Source: Candidatus Bipolaricaulis anaerobius (GTDB lineage: Bacteria > Bipolaricaulota > Bipolaricaulia > Bipolaricaulales > Bipolaricaulaceae). Taken from it: 64,000 nt of DNA. The stretch's first letter is position 1. Each line of letters starts with the position of its first letter. Where the stretch lies: positions 744,001 to 808,000 of the forward strand of contig NZ_LS483254.1 in NCBI RefSeq assembly GCF_900465355.1, given 5' to 3'. A program made the position numbers and the translations under genes. The notes under the pieces were generated by a model that had not been told where the DNA came from, made no database searches, and was given only the letters and a program-made list of their open reading frames with translations. Shown piece by piece: positions 48,921-56,966 of the stretch.

Positions 48921-50147
48921 CTAGGACCCCTTCTTCATGGGAGGGCGAAGCCCCACGAGCGCGACGACGATCCCCACTGCGGCGAGGGCCATCACGGGCG
49001 GGAACACGGCGACGTACGAGCTCAGGTCATGGAGGAGGCCCGACATCACGTTCCCCACGATCGCCCCCACCCCGTACGAGGTGAACACGAGCCCGTAGTT
49101 CTCGGCGTAGTGGGCGGTGCCGAACAGGGTCGCCGTCGCGGCCGGGGCGATGGCGAGCCACCCCCCGAGGTTGAGCCACAGCAGGCTGAACCCCACGAAG
49201 TACGCGACCTGGCTCCCCCCAGCCCGCCACAGGAGGAGGGCGGCGAGGAAGATGAGCACGAACGAGAGCGTGCTCGCGTAGCGCGGGGTGAGGCGGTCCG
49301 TCAGCCAGCCGAACAGAGGTCGTCCCACCCCGTTGAACACGGCGAACACCGACACGGCGGCCGCGGACAGCCCTGCTGAGAGGTTGGCCACCTCCTGACC
49401 GAATGGCGCAGCGATGCCGATCGCCATCAGGCCCGCGAGGCACCCGATGGTGTACGTGCCCCACAGGGCCCAGAACGTGGGCCTCCGCACCATCTCGCGG
49501 CGGTCGAGGTCGAGCGCAGAGGGCGCGGCCTTCCCCTGCGGGGAGGCCACCCTCCACCCGGCGGGAGGGAACACCATCGGTAGGGAAGTGAGGACCATGA
49601 CCACGAGGAACGCCACCCCGAGGACGAGGAACGTGCGGAGCGGGCCGTGGGCGGAGATGAGGGCGTTCATGATCGGGGCGACGACGAGGGCCGAGGCACC
49701 GAACCCGGCAAGGGTGAGCCCCACCGCCAGGCCTCGCCGGTCAGGGAACCATCTCCCGGCCACGGCGATCGGGCAACCGTACGCCACACCGACCCCCGCT
49801 CCCGCGATCACCCCGTAGAAGACCGTCAGAACCCCGATGTTGGGAGAGAAACCCGCGAGGATCCAGCCCAGCCCGACGAGGATGCCCCCGAGGATCCCCG
49901 TCTTCCGCGGCCCCCACCGCTCGACGAGCCCCCCTGCGAGCGCCATCCCGAGGGCGAACACGGCGAGGAAGACCATGAACGGGAGGCCACTTGAGGTCGC
50001 GCTGATCCCCCACAGCTCCTCCAGCGGCTTCCGGAATACGCTGAACGCGTAGACCGCTCCCATGCACACGTTGGCCACGAACCCCAGCGCCACGTACCCC
50101 CACCGGCCCTTCTCCGCCGGCAGTCCCAGCACCCGCATCTCCTCCAT
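48921..50147 (-). CDS. OFA family MFS transporter
   Basis: A 408-residue MFS protein with twelve hydrophobic segments. CMGAVYAFSVFRKPLEELWGIS is the first-helix motif of the oxalate/formate antiporter (OFA) family, and GAGVGVAYGCPIAVAGRWFPDRRGLAVGLTLAGFG is the conserved middle block. Characterised members exchange oxalate and formate; many carry other monocarboxylates. Between folD and acs, formate or acetate is an attractive substrate, but this is context only. GAGGAGGGGGAGT precedes ATG 50147. Confidence 0.85.
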   Translation of the reverse strand: MEEMRVLGLPAEKGRWGYVALGFVANVCMGAVYAFSVFRKPLEELWGISATSSGLPFMVFLAVFALGMALAGGLVERWGPRKTGILGGILVGLGWILAGFSPNIGVLTVFYGVIAGAGVGVAYGCPIAVAGRWFPDRRGLAVGLTLAGFGASALVVAPIMNALISAHGPLRTFLVLGVAFLVVMVLTSLPMVFPPAGWRVASPQGKAAPSALDLDRREMVRRPTFWALWGTYTIGCLAGLMAIGIAAPFGQEVANLSAGLSAAAVSVFAVFNGVGRPLFGWLTDRLTPRYASTLSFVLIFLAALLLWRAGGSQVAYFVGFSLLWLNLGGWLAIAPAATATLFGTAHYAENYGLVFTSYGVGAIVGNVMSGLLHDLSSYVAVFPPVMALAAVGIVVALVGLRPPMKKGS

Positions 50148-50171
50148 ACTCCCCCTCCTCGCGCGAACTCA

Positions 50172-50196
50172 AGGGGCGGACCCCTGGTCCGCCCCT
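50172..50196 (-). repeat. Inverted repeat between acs and the OFA gene
   Basis: AGGGGCGGACC and GGTCCGCCCCT form a perfect eleven-pair stem with a three-base loop. No T run follows on the minus strand, so it may stabilise or partly end the acs mRNA rather than act as a full terminator. Confidence 0.5.
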
Positions 50197-50226
50197 GATC
50201 GTGCCTCCATCCCCGTGATCGCCTAC

Positions 50227-52200
50227 CTACGCCTTGTACCCCACGGCTTTCTGGAGGTCCTCGACGCACTCCGGGTTCCGCAACGTGGTCAGGTCACCGA
50301 TCGGCTCGTTGCGGACGAGCGCCTTCAGGATCCGGCGCATGATCTTCCCGGAGCGGGTCTTCGGCACGTCTTCCGTGAAGTAGATCGCCGCTGGCCGTGC
50401 CGTGGGCCCGATGTGCTGATCCACCGTTTTGATGAGATCCTTCTTCAGGTCCTCCGATGGATGGACACCCTTCTTGAGGAGGACGAACGCCACCGGGACC
50501 TCGCCCTTCACCTCGTCGGGCTTGGAGACCACGGCGACCTCGGTCACGAGCGGGTGTTGGGCGAGCGCGTCCTCGACCTCGGCCGTCGCCAGCCGGTGGC
50601 CAGCGACGTTCATCACGTCGTCCACCCGGCCCGTGATGCGGATGTTCCCCATCTCGTCCATCCGCGCTCCGTCCTTGGTGAAGTAGAGCCGGGGGCCGAA
50701 CTCGCCGAAGTACGTGGCGCGGAACTTCTCGCTGTCCCCGTACAGTCCCCGCAGCAGGGCCGGCGGAAACGGCGGCTCCATCACAAGATAGCCGCCATCG
50801 CCCGTCTTCACGGGGACCCCGCCCGCGTCCACGATCTTCGCCCGGATCCCCGGGAAGGGGCGGCCGGCCACAGTGGGGATGAAGGGGCCGATGCCGGGCA
50901 GGGCCTGGACACAGGTCGCCCCGGTCTCGGTCTGCCACCACGTGTCGATGATCGGGCACCGCTTGCCCCCGATGTGCTCGAAGTACCAGTGCCATGCCTC
51001 CTCGTTGATCGGCTCCCCGACCGTCCCCAGGACCCGCAGGGAGGAGAGGTCGTGCTTGGCTGGCCACTCCTCGCCCCACTTGACGTGCATCCGGATCGCG
51101 GTCGGCGCGGTGTAGTACACCGTCACCTTGTGCTTGGCGATGATCTGCCACATCCGGCCGAAGTCCGGGGCATCGGGCGTCCCCTCGTAGACGAGCGTCG
51201 CTACCCCGTTCATGAGCGGGCCGTAGTTGATGTAGGAGTGCCCGGTGATCCACCCCACGTCAGCGGTGCAGAAGTGGATGTCGTCCTCGTGCAGGTTGAA
51301 ATCCAACTTGGACGTTGCATAGACCTGGACCGCGTACCCACCGGTGGTGTGCATTACCCCTTTAGGTTTCCCCGTCGTGCCCGACGTGTAGAGGATGAAG
51401 GACAGGTCCTCGGCGTCCATCTCCTCCGGCGGGAAGTGCGTGGACTGCCCGGCGACGGATTCGTGGTACCACACGTCGCGCCCCTTCTGCATCGGGATCT
51501 CGTTCCCTGCCCGGCGGACGACGACCACCTTCTCCACTGAGGTGCCGGTCAGAGCTTGGTCCGCCTGCTGCTTGAGCGGGATCTTCTTGCCACGGCGGTA
51601 GTAGCCATCCGCGGTGATGAGGACCTTCGCCCCGCAGTCGAGGAGCCGGTCCCGGAGCGACTCCGGCGAGAACGCCGAGAACACGACCGTGTGCACGGCG
51701 CCGATCCTCACCACGGCCTGCATCGCGATCACGGCCTCCGGGATCATCGGGAGGTAGATCCCCACCCGATCCCCCTTCCGGACCCCGAGCGCCTTGAGGG
51801 CGTTGGCGAACCGGGACACCTCGGCGAGGAGCTCCTGGTAGGTGAAAATTCGGCTGGGCTCGTCCACTGGCTCTGGCTCCCAGATGAGGGCGGTCTTCCC
51901 CCCCTTCCCCGCTGCGACGTGGCGGTCGAGCGAGTTGTAGGACAGGTTAAGCTTTCCGCCCACGAACCACCGATAGGCGAAGGGCTCATCCTCGTAGGCC
52001 TTCGTCCACTGTTTGGACCACGTGAGCTGGTCGGCTTGCTGGGACCAGAACGCAATCGGATCCGCTGCCGCCTGGGCGTAGATCTTCGCATCCGATGCCC
52101 AGGCATGCACCTTCAGGGCCTCACTCGGCCAGTACCAGTTCTCGCGCTTGGGGTCGGGGACGACCCACTGCACTCCGTTCAACGTCGCTTCCTTCACCAC
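50227..52200 (-). CDS. acs: Acetyl-CoA synthetase (AMP-forming)
   Basis: A 657-residue adenylate-forming enzyme. YTSGTTGKPKGVMHTTGGYA is the phosphate-binding loop, TWWQTETG and GRVDDVMNVAGHRLATAEVE are core motifs, and KTRSGKIMRRIL holds the conserved acetylation-site lysine. It activates acetate to acetyl-CoA with ATP. No ATG fits the start: GTG 52200 is nine bases after AAGGAGG and is preferred over GTG 52197. It leads the minus-strand run acs, OFA, folD, fhs. Confidence 0.95.
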   Translation of the reverse strand: MVKEATLNGVQWVVPDPKRENWYWPSEALKVHAWASDAKIYAQAAADPIAFWSQQADQLTWSKQWTKAYEDEPFAYRWFVGGKLNLSYNSLDRHVAAGKGGKTALIWEPEPVDEPSRIFTYQELLAEVSRFANALKALGVRKGDRVGIYLPMIPEAVIAMQAVVRIGAVHTVVFSAFSPESLRDRLLDCGAKVLITADGYYRRGKKIPLKQQADQALTGTSVEKVVVVRRAGNEIPMQKGRDVWYHESVAGQSTHFPPEEMDAEDLSFILYTSGTTGKPKGVMHTTGGYAVQVYATSKLDFNLHEDDIHFCTADVGWITGHSYINYGPLMNGVATLVYEGTPDAPDFGRMWQIIAKHKVTVYYTAPTAIRMHVKWGEEWPAKHDLSSLRVLGTVGEPINEEAWHWYFEHIGGKRCPIIDTWWQTETGATCVQALPGIGPFIPTVAGRPFPGIRAKIVDAGGVPVKTGDGGYLVMEPPFPPALLRGLYGDSEKFRATYFGEFGPRLYFTKDGARMDEMGNIRITGRVDDVMNVAGHRLATAEVEDALAQHPLVTEVAVVSKPDEVKGEVPVAFVLLKKGVHPSEDLKKDLIKTVDQHIGPTARPAAIYFTEDVPKTRSGKIMRRILKALVRNEPIGDLTTLRNPECVEDLQKAVGYKA

Positions 52201-52241
52201 TGTGGTATGCCTCCTTCGTCGGGTCAGGCTGGACCCGCGGC

Positions 52242-52247
52242 ATGATA
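52242..52247 (-). promoter_or_regulatory. -10 element upstream of acs
   Basis: TATCAT on the minus strand, with a weak TGTGAA 17 bases upstream. It gives a leader of about 36 bases that contains the ribosome site. Confidence 0.35.
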
Positions 52248-52289
52248 CCCAAGGCCTAACCCCGTTCACAGGCGAGGCTCCACGATGGA

Positions 52290-52682
52290 TCATTCCTCGC
52301 CGACGGTGACGAGGTCGCGGAACCCGTCGAGGGTTTTGGGACCGATCCCCGGTACGCGGGTCAGGTCATCCACCTGTGCGAACGGGCCGTGCTCCTCCCG
52401 GTAGGCGACGATGCGCGCCGCGAGGGCGGGGCCGATCCCGGGGAGCTTCTCGAGGTCCGCGGCGGAGGCCGTGTTGATGTTGATCTTCCCCGGGAGCTTG
52501 AACTCGATCGGGATGACGACTGCTGGGATGTCCACCGGTTCAAGGCGGGGCGGAACGGGAGAGGGGGGAGGGATGAGGCGCAGGCCCGCCCACACGAGGA
52601 GGGCGAACACGAGGGCGGCCGCCGCCCAGAACCGCGGCTCCGCGGGAGGCCTACGGGAGGAGCTCCTTGATCCGCTGGACAC
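52290..52682 (-). CDS. ComEA-like helix-hairpin-helix protein
   Basis: A 130-residue protein with one transmembrane helix (about 18-37), a proline-rich linker and a C-terminal ComEA-type double helix-hairpin-helix: ININTASAADLEKLPGIGPALAARIVAYREEHGPF and VPGIGPKTLDGFRDLV. ComEA binds double-stranded DNA at the cell surface during uptake, but many short homologues have no shown role in competence. GTG 52682 has AGGAGGAG just upstream and overlaps the preceding gene by 32 bases. Confidence 0.8.
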   Translation of the reverse strand: MSSGSRSSSRRPPAEPRFWAAAALVFALLVWAGLRLIPPPSPVPPRLEPVDIPAVVIPIEFKLPGKININTASAADLEKLPGIGPALAARIVAYREEHGPFAQVDDLTRVPGIGPKTLDGFRDLVTVGEE

Positions 52683-53190
52683 CCCACTCCTCCTGTTGGG
52701 TACGGGCGAGTTCGGGTTGGCGCTCGTACCGGTCCCGGGCGAACTTGGACTTCCAGTGGCGGAGGAGGATCTCCCGCAGCTGGGCCCGAAGGTTGGGGTC
52801 GGCGAGGGCCGGATCGCGGGCCAAGCTCTCGACCTCGGGGAGGTACACGTTCACGGACGCAGCTCGATCGAACAGGCTCAGGCTCCGCTCGGGATCGGTG
52901 GGGAGAAGGGCCAGCGCTTGGCGGAGGAGCTCGCGGCGGTGGAGCTCCTCCCGGGCCCGCTCCGCCATCCGCTGCCCGTGGGCGCGGTAGGCCGCTAGCC
53001 TCCACACGGGGAAACGACGCACCTCATGGGGACAACCGTTGTGCGAGGGGAACGCTTGAGGGTCGGCCACGATCCGGCCGTGCCACGCCAGGCAGCCCGC
53101 GCAGGTGCGCCACGATACGGCTGTGTAGCACTGCCAGAGCGAGGTTCGGCCGCGGAGTAGGTATCCCAGAATCCGCACGGAATCGGTCAT
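52651..53190 (-). CDS. Small protein with a phage SPP1 gp7/MuF-like cysteine motif
   Basis: About 179 residues, function unknown. Residues near 22-55 read RTCAGCLAWHG, then FPSHNGCPHEVRRFPV, which has the spacing of the CxxC-LxHG and PxHxxC blocks of phage head-morphogenesis (SPP1 gp7/Mu F) proteins. The rest is helical and charged. In phage proteins this motif is C-terminal; here it is near the start. The frame runs back through tRNA-Leu. ATG 53199 uses the last base of the tRNA CCA; ATG 53190 is the first start clear of the tRNA and is used here. There is no obvious ribosome site. Confidence 0.45.
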   Translation of the reverse strand: MTDSVRILGYLLRGRTSLWQCYTAVSWRTCAGCLAWHGRIVADPQAFPSHNGCPHEVRRFPVWRLAAYRAHGQRMAERAREELHRRELLRQALALLPTDPERSLSLFDRAASVNVYLPEVESLARDPALADPNLRAQLREILLRHWKSKFARDRYERQPELARTQQEEWGVQRIKELLP

Positions 53191-53198
53191 CGTCGTCA

Positions 53199-53287
53199 TG
53201 GTGCCGAGGGTGGGAGTCGAACCCACACGCCCGTCTCCGGGCACGGGATTTTGAGTCCCGCGCGTCTGCCCATTCCGCCACCCCGGC
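53199..53287 (-). tRNA. tRNA-Leu (anticodon CAA)
   Basis: A full class II tRNA. The acceptor stem GCCGGGG pairs with CCTCGGC through one G-T pair. The anticodon arm CGGGA/TCCCG holds loop CTCAAAA, giving anticodon CAA for TTG codons. The long variable arm TGCCCGGAGACGGGC is typical of leucine tRNA. The T loop TTCGACT is standard, the discriminator is A, and CCA is encoded. Confidence 0.95.
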
Positions 53288-53296
53288 ACTCAGGGG

Positions 53297-53302
53297 ATTA
53301 TA
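53297..53302 (-). promoter_or_regulatory. -10 of tRNA-Leu overlapping the fur stop
   Basis: A perfect TATAAT on the minus strand, nine bases before the mature tRNA. The fur TAA stop lies inside it. No -35 is evident. Confidence 0.5.
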
Positions 53303-53729
53303 GCTCCGCGGCCCGGCATGCTGGGCACACCCCGTACCCCTGCACGACGACCTCCGCGAGCGTGAACTCGTGGCGCGCCGCGGCCTCGGTCACCACCTTC
53401 TTCAGCGCCGGGTCGGAGAACTCCACCACCCGCCCGCACCGGCGGCACACGAGGTGGCCGTGGTCCTCCCGCCCCAGCACGTGCTCGTAGTGGGCGTGGG
53501 CCTCGCCGAACGACACGCGGCGCACGAGCCCCGCCTCCTCGAGGAGTTCCAGGGTGCGGTACACCGTGGCCGCCGACGAGACCACGCCCCGCAGGGCGGC
53601 CCACAGGTCCGCCGCCTCGAAGTGGGCGGGGAGGGCGAACACAGCCTCGACCACGGCCCGCCGCGACCGGGTGACGTGGAGGCCCCGCCGCCTGAGGAAG
53701 GTCTCGAACATGTCCACCGCACGGGTCAT
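53298..53729 (-). CDS. Fur family transcriptional regulator
   Basis: A 143-residue metalloregulator. The winged helix (about 10-80) has VTRSRRAVVEAVFALPAHFEAADLWAAL and SAATVYRTLELLEEAGLVRRV. The dimer domain has EHVLGREDHGHLVCRRCGRVVEF and a closing CPAC, giving the two CxxC pairs of a structural zinc site. The histidine ligands look like those of PerR/Fur; which metal or peroxide it senses is not clear. The promoter puts its start next to the transcription start. The 53711 ATG is an alternative start. Confidence 0.9.
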   Translation of the reverse strand: MTRAVDMFETFLRRRGLHVTRSRRAVVEAVFALPAHFEAADLWAALRGVVSSAATVYRTLELLEEAGLVRRVSFGEAHAHYEHVLGREDHGHLVCRRCGRVVEFSDPALKKVVTEAAARHEFTLAEVVVQGYGVCPACRAAEL

Positions 53730-53738
53730 GTCCGCACC

Positions 53739-53767
53739 ACTGTGCCGCAGCGCTGGGCGACCGTCAA
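53739..53767 (-). promoter_or_regulatory. Promoter of the fur-like gene
   Basis: TTGACG (53767-53762), 17 bases, CACAGT (53744-53739) on the minus strand. The start codon is nine bases further, so a leaderless or nearly leaderless mRNA is likely. The -35 lies over the end of the DUF89 gene. Confidence 0.4.
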
Positions 53768-54615
53768 CCCGGCCCGCGGAGGAAGATGAGGCGGCCCACC
53801 TCGACCCCGGTCTCCTGCGCCACCGGCGGACACTTCGCCTGGAGGAGGAAGAAGAGCGGCGCTCGCTCCGCCGATAGGCCCTCGAAGTTCCCCATCCCCT
53901 TGCTCAGGATGAGCTCTGCGCTTCGGAACCAGGTTCGGAACTGGGGCGAAGCGGAGGGAAGGCTCACCCCGGGGATGTCGGACCCGGTGGTGATGACCTC
54001 CGCGACCTCATCCAACCCGACCACGTGGGCATCGTCGGTCGTGGCGTCGTTGAGCGTGGGCCCGCCGCGCACGGCGACAGTCACCGTCAGGCCACGGGCC
54101 CGCAGTTCCTCGATGAGGATCCGATCGAGGACGATCTCCCCCGCGTTGTCGGCGAGGTAGAGGACCCCCCGCACGGCCGCAAGCGCCTCACGGAAGCGAT
54201 CGTAGTCGCTCCGCGCGAACGGGAGGGCGGCCGCCGCATCCACTCCCGTCCAGTCGAGGCGGGGGTGGAGCCCGAGGTCGAGGCTGTTCCCCGCCGCGGC
54301 CAGCCGCAGCGCGTGGAGCAACGGATCGGGAGCCCGGGCGACCTCATCCTTCCACTGTGCGTACTGGGCAAGGGCCGCGGCGTTGGCCGCCTGCTTCTCC
54401 GCGTGGTACGGATCGGCGACCCCGAGGGTCCTCCGCAACGACCGGCCGGCTTCCGCCCCGACGAGGATCGGGGGCTGTGATCGGTCCCAGTACGCCGCGA
54501 GCCGGGCGACCTCCGTCGCGATCCCCCACGCCGCCGCCTCTCCAGCCCGAGCGAGGCGTGCTCCGGCCACGGTCGCCCGCAGGATGCACGGGATGCACTC
54601 CGGGTAGGTCCTCAC
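53764..54615 (-). CDS. DUF89/ARMT1 family metal-dependent phosphatase-like protein
   Basis: A 283-residue protein. MRTYPECIPCILR opens it with the CxxC of the bacterial/archaeal DUF89 subfamily; LYLADNAGEIVLD carries the metal-binding Asp-Asn pair, and ILSKGMGNFEGL the second conserved block. Relatives act as damage-control phosphatases on phosphometabolites. It overlaps the Mrp stop by ATGA, a pairing common in anaerobes, and so may serve Fe-S or cofactor metabolism. The substrate is unknown. Confidence 0.85.
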   Translation of the reverse strand: MRTYPECIPCILRATVAGARLARAGEAAAWGIATEVARLAAYWDRSQPPILVGAEAGRSLRRTLGVADPYHAEKQAANAAALAQYAQWKDEVARAPDPLLHALRLAAAGNSLDLGLHPRLDWTGVDAAAALPFARSDYDRFREALAAVRGVLYLADNAGEIVLDRILIEELRARGLTVTVAVRGGPTLNDATTDDAHVVGLDEVAEVITTGSDIPGVSLPSASPQFRTWFRSAELILSKGMGNFEGLSAERAPLFFLLQAKCPPVAQETGVEVGRLIFLRGPG

Positions 54616-55457
54616 TGGGGGCTCTCCTGCTCGCCACGGTTCTTTCGCCGGGCCCGGCCCGTGGAGGGCCCCTGCCTAGTGCCGATTGCCCCCGTTTGTG
54701 GGGCACCGATCACGAGCGACCAGATCGCGTCAGCGACCGCGAGGAACGGTTCGCGAATGCTCGGCACCAGCACCGCAGGCTGGCCTGTGTCCCCCCCGCG
54801 GACCACCTCCGGGATGAGTGGGATGCGACCTAGGAAGGGAACGTCCATCTCTCGAGCGAGCCTCTCCCCGCCGCCCGTTCCGTAGAGGTCGATCTCCCCC
54901 CCGCAGTGAGGGCAGACGAGGGACGCCATGTTCTCCACTACGCCGATCCTGTCCACGCCCACCTTGCGGGCGAACGTCACCGCCTTGCCCGCATCGAGGA
55001 GGGCCACGTCCTGGGGCGTCGTGACCACGACCGCGGTCGCTGCCTTCCCCACGAGCTGGGCCACGGACAGGGCTTCGTCCCCTGTCCCCGGGGGGAGGTC
55101 GGCGACGAGGAGGTCGAGGGGTCCCCACTCCACCTCCTCGAGCAACTGCTGGATGGCCTTCATCTTGAGTGGCCCCCGCCAGATGACGGGGGCGTCTCGA
55201 GTGGGGAGAGCGAACGCGATCGAGGCCACCGCCAGGTTGTGGGGGGTAACCACGGGATAGAGTTTCCCATCGCGGATCGGCATCGGTCGATCCTCGATGG
55301 CGAGCATCTTCGGCACATTCGGACCGTGGAGGTCGGCATCGAGCAGCCCGACCTGCATGCGGTGGGCAAGCGCGACCGCAACGTTCACGGCCACCGTTGA
55401 CTTCCCCACACCGCCCTTCCCCGACAGGACCATGAGCACATGCTGTGGCTTGTTCAT
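54612..55457 (-). CDS. mrp: Mrp/NBP35 family Fe-S carrier ATPase
   Basis: A 281-residue P-loop protein. The deviant Walker A is LSGKGGVGKSTVAVN, DADLHGPNVPKML follows, and LVADLPPGTGDEALS is Walker B. CPHC in MASLVCPHCGGEIDLYG is the dimer-interface Fe-S site. It transfers Fe-S clusters to target proteins. It lacks an N-terminal DUF59 domain; a separate copy lies at 35894. The tail after 255 is basic and variable. It heads the Mrp-DUF89-fur run. Confidence 0.9.
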   Translation of the reverse strand: MNKPQHVLMVLSGKGGVGKSTVAVNVAVALAHRMQVGLLDADLHGPNVPKMLAIEDRPMPIRDGKLYPVVTPHNLAVASIAFALPTRDAPVIWRGPLKMKAIQQLLEEVEWGPLDLLVADLPPGTGDEALSVAQLVGKAATAVVVTTPQDVALLDAGKAVTFARKVGVDRIGVVENMASLVCPHCGGEIDLYGTGGGERLAREMDVPFLGRIPLIPEVVRGGDTGQPAVLVPSIREPFLAVADAIWSLVIGAPQTGAIGTRQGPSTGRARRKNRGEQESPQ

Positions 55458-55518
55458 CTCCTCCCCCTTCGAAACCCTCTACACGCCTTCTCCCCCGCCC
55501 TGAGGGCCTCTGAACCCC

Positions 55519-56103
55519 TCAACCGTACGACGAGGTCGTCGTCGACTCCTTCCCCGTGCAGTGCCCGGGAGCCCCAGAGTCCTCAGCGTTGGCCAGGCGC
55601 GCTGCCGCCTCGCGGGTCCTCGGCGACGGGATCCCACCGAGGGGGAACCCACCTCGAACGAGGCGGAGCTTGGCTCCGCTGATCTCGGCGGCATGGCTCG
55701 CCGTTCGTTCCACGCCGGGGTAGGCGCACCCTAAGATGAGCACACCGCCCTGCGGCGTGGCTATCACCAGTTCGTGTTCCCGTACCGTACGGCCCATCGT
55801 CCCCATCGACAAGAGCGTTCCTCCAAGGTCGCAGGGCTCGTCCACGAGGTAAACCCCGCGCCTCGTGCCCGCTGTCGGAGGTGGGAGGCCATCCCCTCCG
55901 GGGCCCACGCGCGTACCCCTGTGGCCTTCTCTAGCACGTAGGGGAGCCTGCCGACGTGGTTGCAAGCGGCATGGTGAAGATGTCAGTGATGGGGGCCAGG
56001 TCCACGTCCATGGCCTGTGAGTTGTGCGCGAGCACCAGCCGATCTGACCCGGTATCGAATAGGAGTCTGCATTCCCTCATTTCGACGAGGGCGCAGACTC
56101 CCC
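55519..56103 (-). pseudogene. Decayed MBL-fold metallo-hydrolase
   Basis: Minus-strand pieces in different frames line up with the MBL family found next to Mrp/NifX genes: GVCALVE with CRLLFDTGSD (N terminus), then GRLPYVLEKATGVRAWAPEGM, then HELVIATPQGGVLILGCAYPGV and LRLVRGGFPLGG, and GHCTG near the end. At least two frame changes and a stop interrupt it. The metal motif HxHxDH is lost, GCAHPG has become GCAYPG and GGFH has become GGFP, so it could not bind metal even if translated. This fills most of the gap between Mrp and the ferredoxin. Confidence 0.7.
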
Positions 56104-56162
56104 CATCCCCCGCGGAGAGGGGGATAGGCTACGCTGTCGTACGGGACGAGAACGTGCATCAG

Positions 56163-56486
56163 CTAGCTCAACGCTCCGGTCGGACACCCGGGCAGGCACA
56201 TCCCGCATCGCCGGCAGAGGGCCGAACTCACCCACGCTTTCCCATCGCCCATCTCGATTGCCCGGTGTGGGCAGGCATTGGCGCATTGTCCGCACCCGAT
56301 GCACTTCGCCATATCCACGATGGGAACGCCGGTCTCCGACGTTGCGGCGGCTCTGAAGCGCGCTCCCGGGGCAGCCATTCCCTGCGCGCCGCCCCCGCCG
56401 AGCCTTCTTCCCCAGCCGCGGCCTCCGCTGCGACCCAGCCCCCTGCCTCAGCCGGCAAAAGGTCCAGTTCCGTCACCCTGCGGCAT
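56163..56486 (-). CDS. Two-cluster ferredoxin with an in-frame TGA near its N terminus
   Basis: From ATG 56486, which has AAGGAGG six bases upstream, the frame reads MPQGDGTGPFAG, TGA (56448-56450), then GRGLGRSGGRGWGRRLGG and on into a ferredoxin. MPxGDGTGP followed by a Gly/Arg-rich stretch is the usual N terminus of small proteins in NifX/Mrp clusters (DUF5320-like). The ferredoxin part has CIGCGQCANACP and CRRCGMCLPGCP, so two 4Fe-4S clusters. Counting the TGA as one residue gives 107. Translation could instead start at ATG 56378, making an intact 71-residue ferredoxin, but that start has no ribosome site. Options are a nonsense mutation, TGA readthrough or selenocysteine. Confidence 0.65.
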
Positions 56487-56558
56487 CGCTTTCCTCCTTC
56501 GCCGTACGCAATTCGCGTCCAGGGAGGGCCCGTTTTCTAGCTTCACCGCTAGCCTCGC

Positions 56559-56960
56559 TCATCGCTTCCTCCTTTTGGCCACTTGGGCCAGGCTCGTCGC
56601 CTCCAGGAACGCCACGATCTTTTGCCGCACCGGGTCCCACAGGGGCGCCAGGGGGCAATCCTCCTGCCCTCCACAGGGGGTGAGGGAGAAGGGGCAATCC
56701 AGCATGAGCCGGTCCCCTTCCACTGCCCTGATCGTCTCGGCCAGGGAGATCTCCTCCGGGGGGTGGGCGAAGGCGAGGCCGCCCCGTTTGCCCCGGGTGG
56801 AGGTGATGATCCCGGCCTGCACCAGGGGGGGGATGAGCTTGGCCAAGAACGGCTGGGGGATCCCGGCAGCCTGGGCCAACTCCCGGATCTTGAGCGAGCG
56901 ATCCCCGGCAGCCAGCTCCGTCAGGGCCATGATCGCGTACTTTGCGGTACGGGAGAACAT
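56559..56960 (-). CDS. Rrf2 family regulator with a three-cysteine Fe-S motif
   Basis: A 133-residue regulator. TAKYAIMALTELA begins the winged helix; LKIRELAQAAGIPQPFLAKLIPPLVQAGIITSTRGKRGGLAFA is the recognition and wing region. DCPFSLTPCGGQEDCPL gives three cysteines (Cx6Cx5C), as in IscR/NsrR-type cluster sensors. ATG 56960 is chosen; a TTG two codons earlier is possible. It has a strong promoter with a palindrome between the -10 and the start, so autoregulation is likely, and the neighbouring ferredoxin and Mrp genes are natural targets. Confidence 0.88.
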   Translation of the reverse strand: MFSRTAKYAIMALTELAAGDRSLKIRELAQAAGIPQPFLAKLIPPLVQAGIITSTRGKRGGLAFAHPPEEISLAETIRAVEGDRLMLDCPFSLTPCGGQEDCPLAPLWDPVRQKIVAFLEATSLAQVAKRRKR

Positions 56961-56966
56961 GTTCAA

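Noticed and set aside
52290-53287. Prophage or integrated element at tRNA-Leu
   Set aside because: Only one weak phage-like motif; no integrase, no other phage gene and no visible att repeat.
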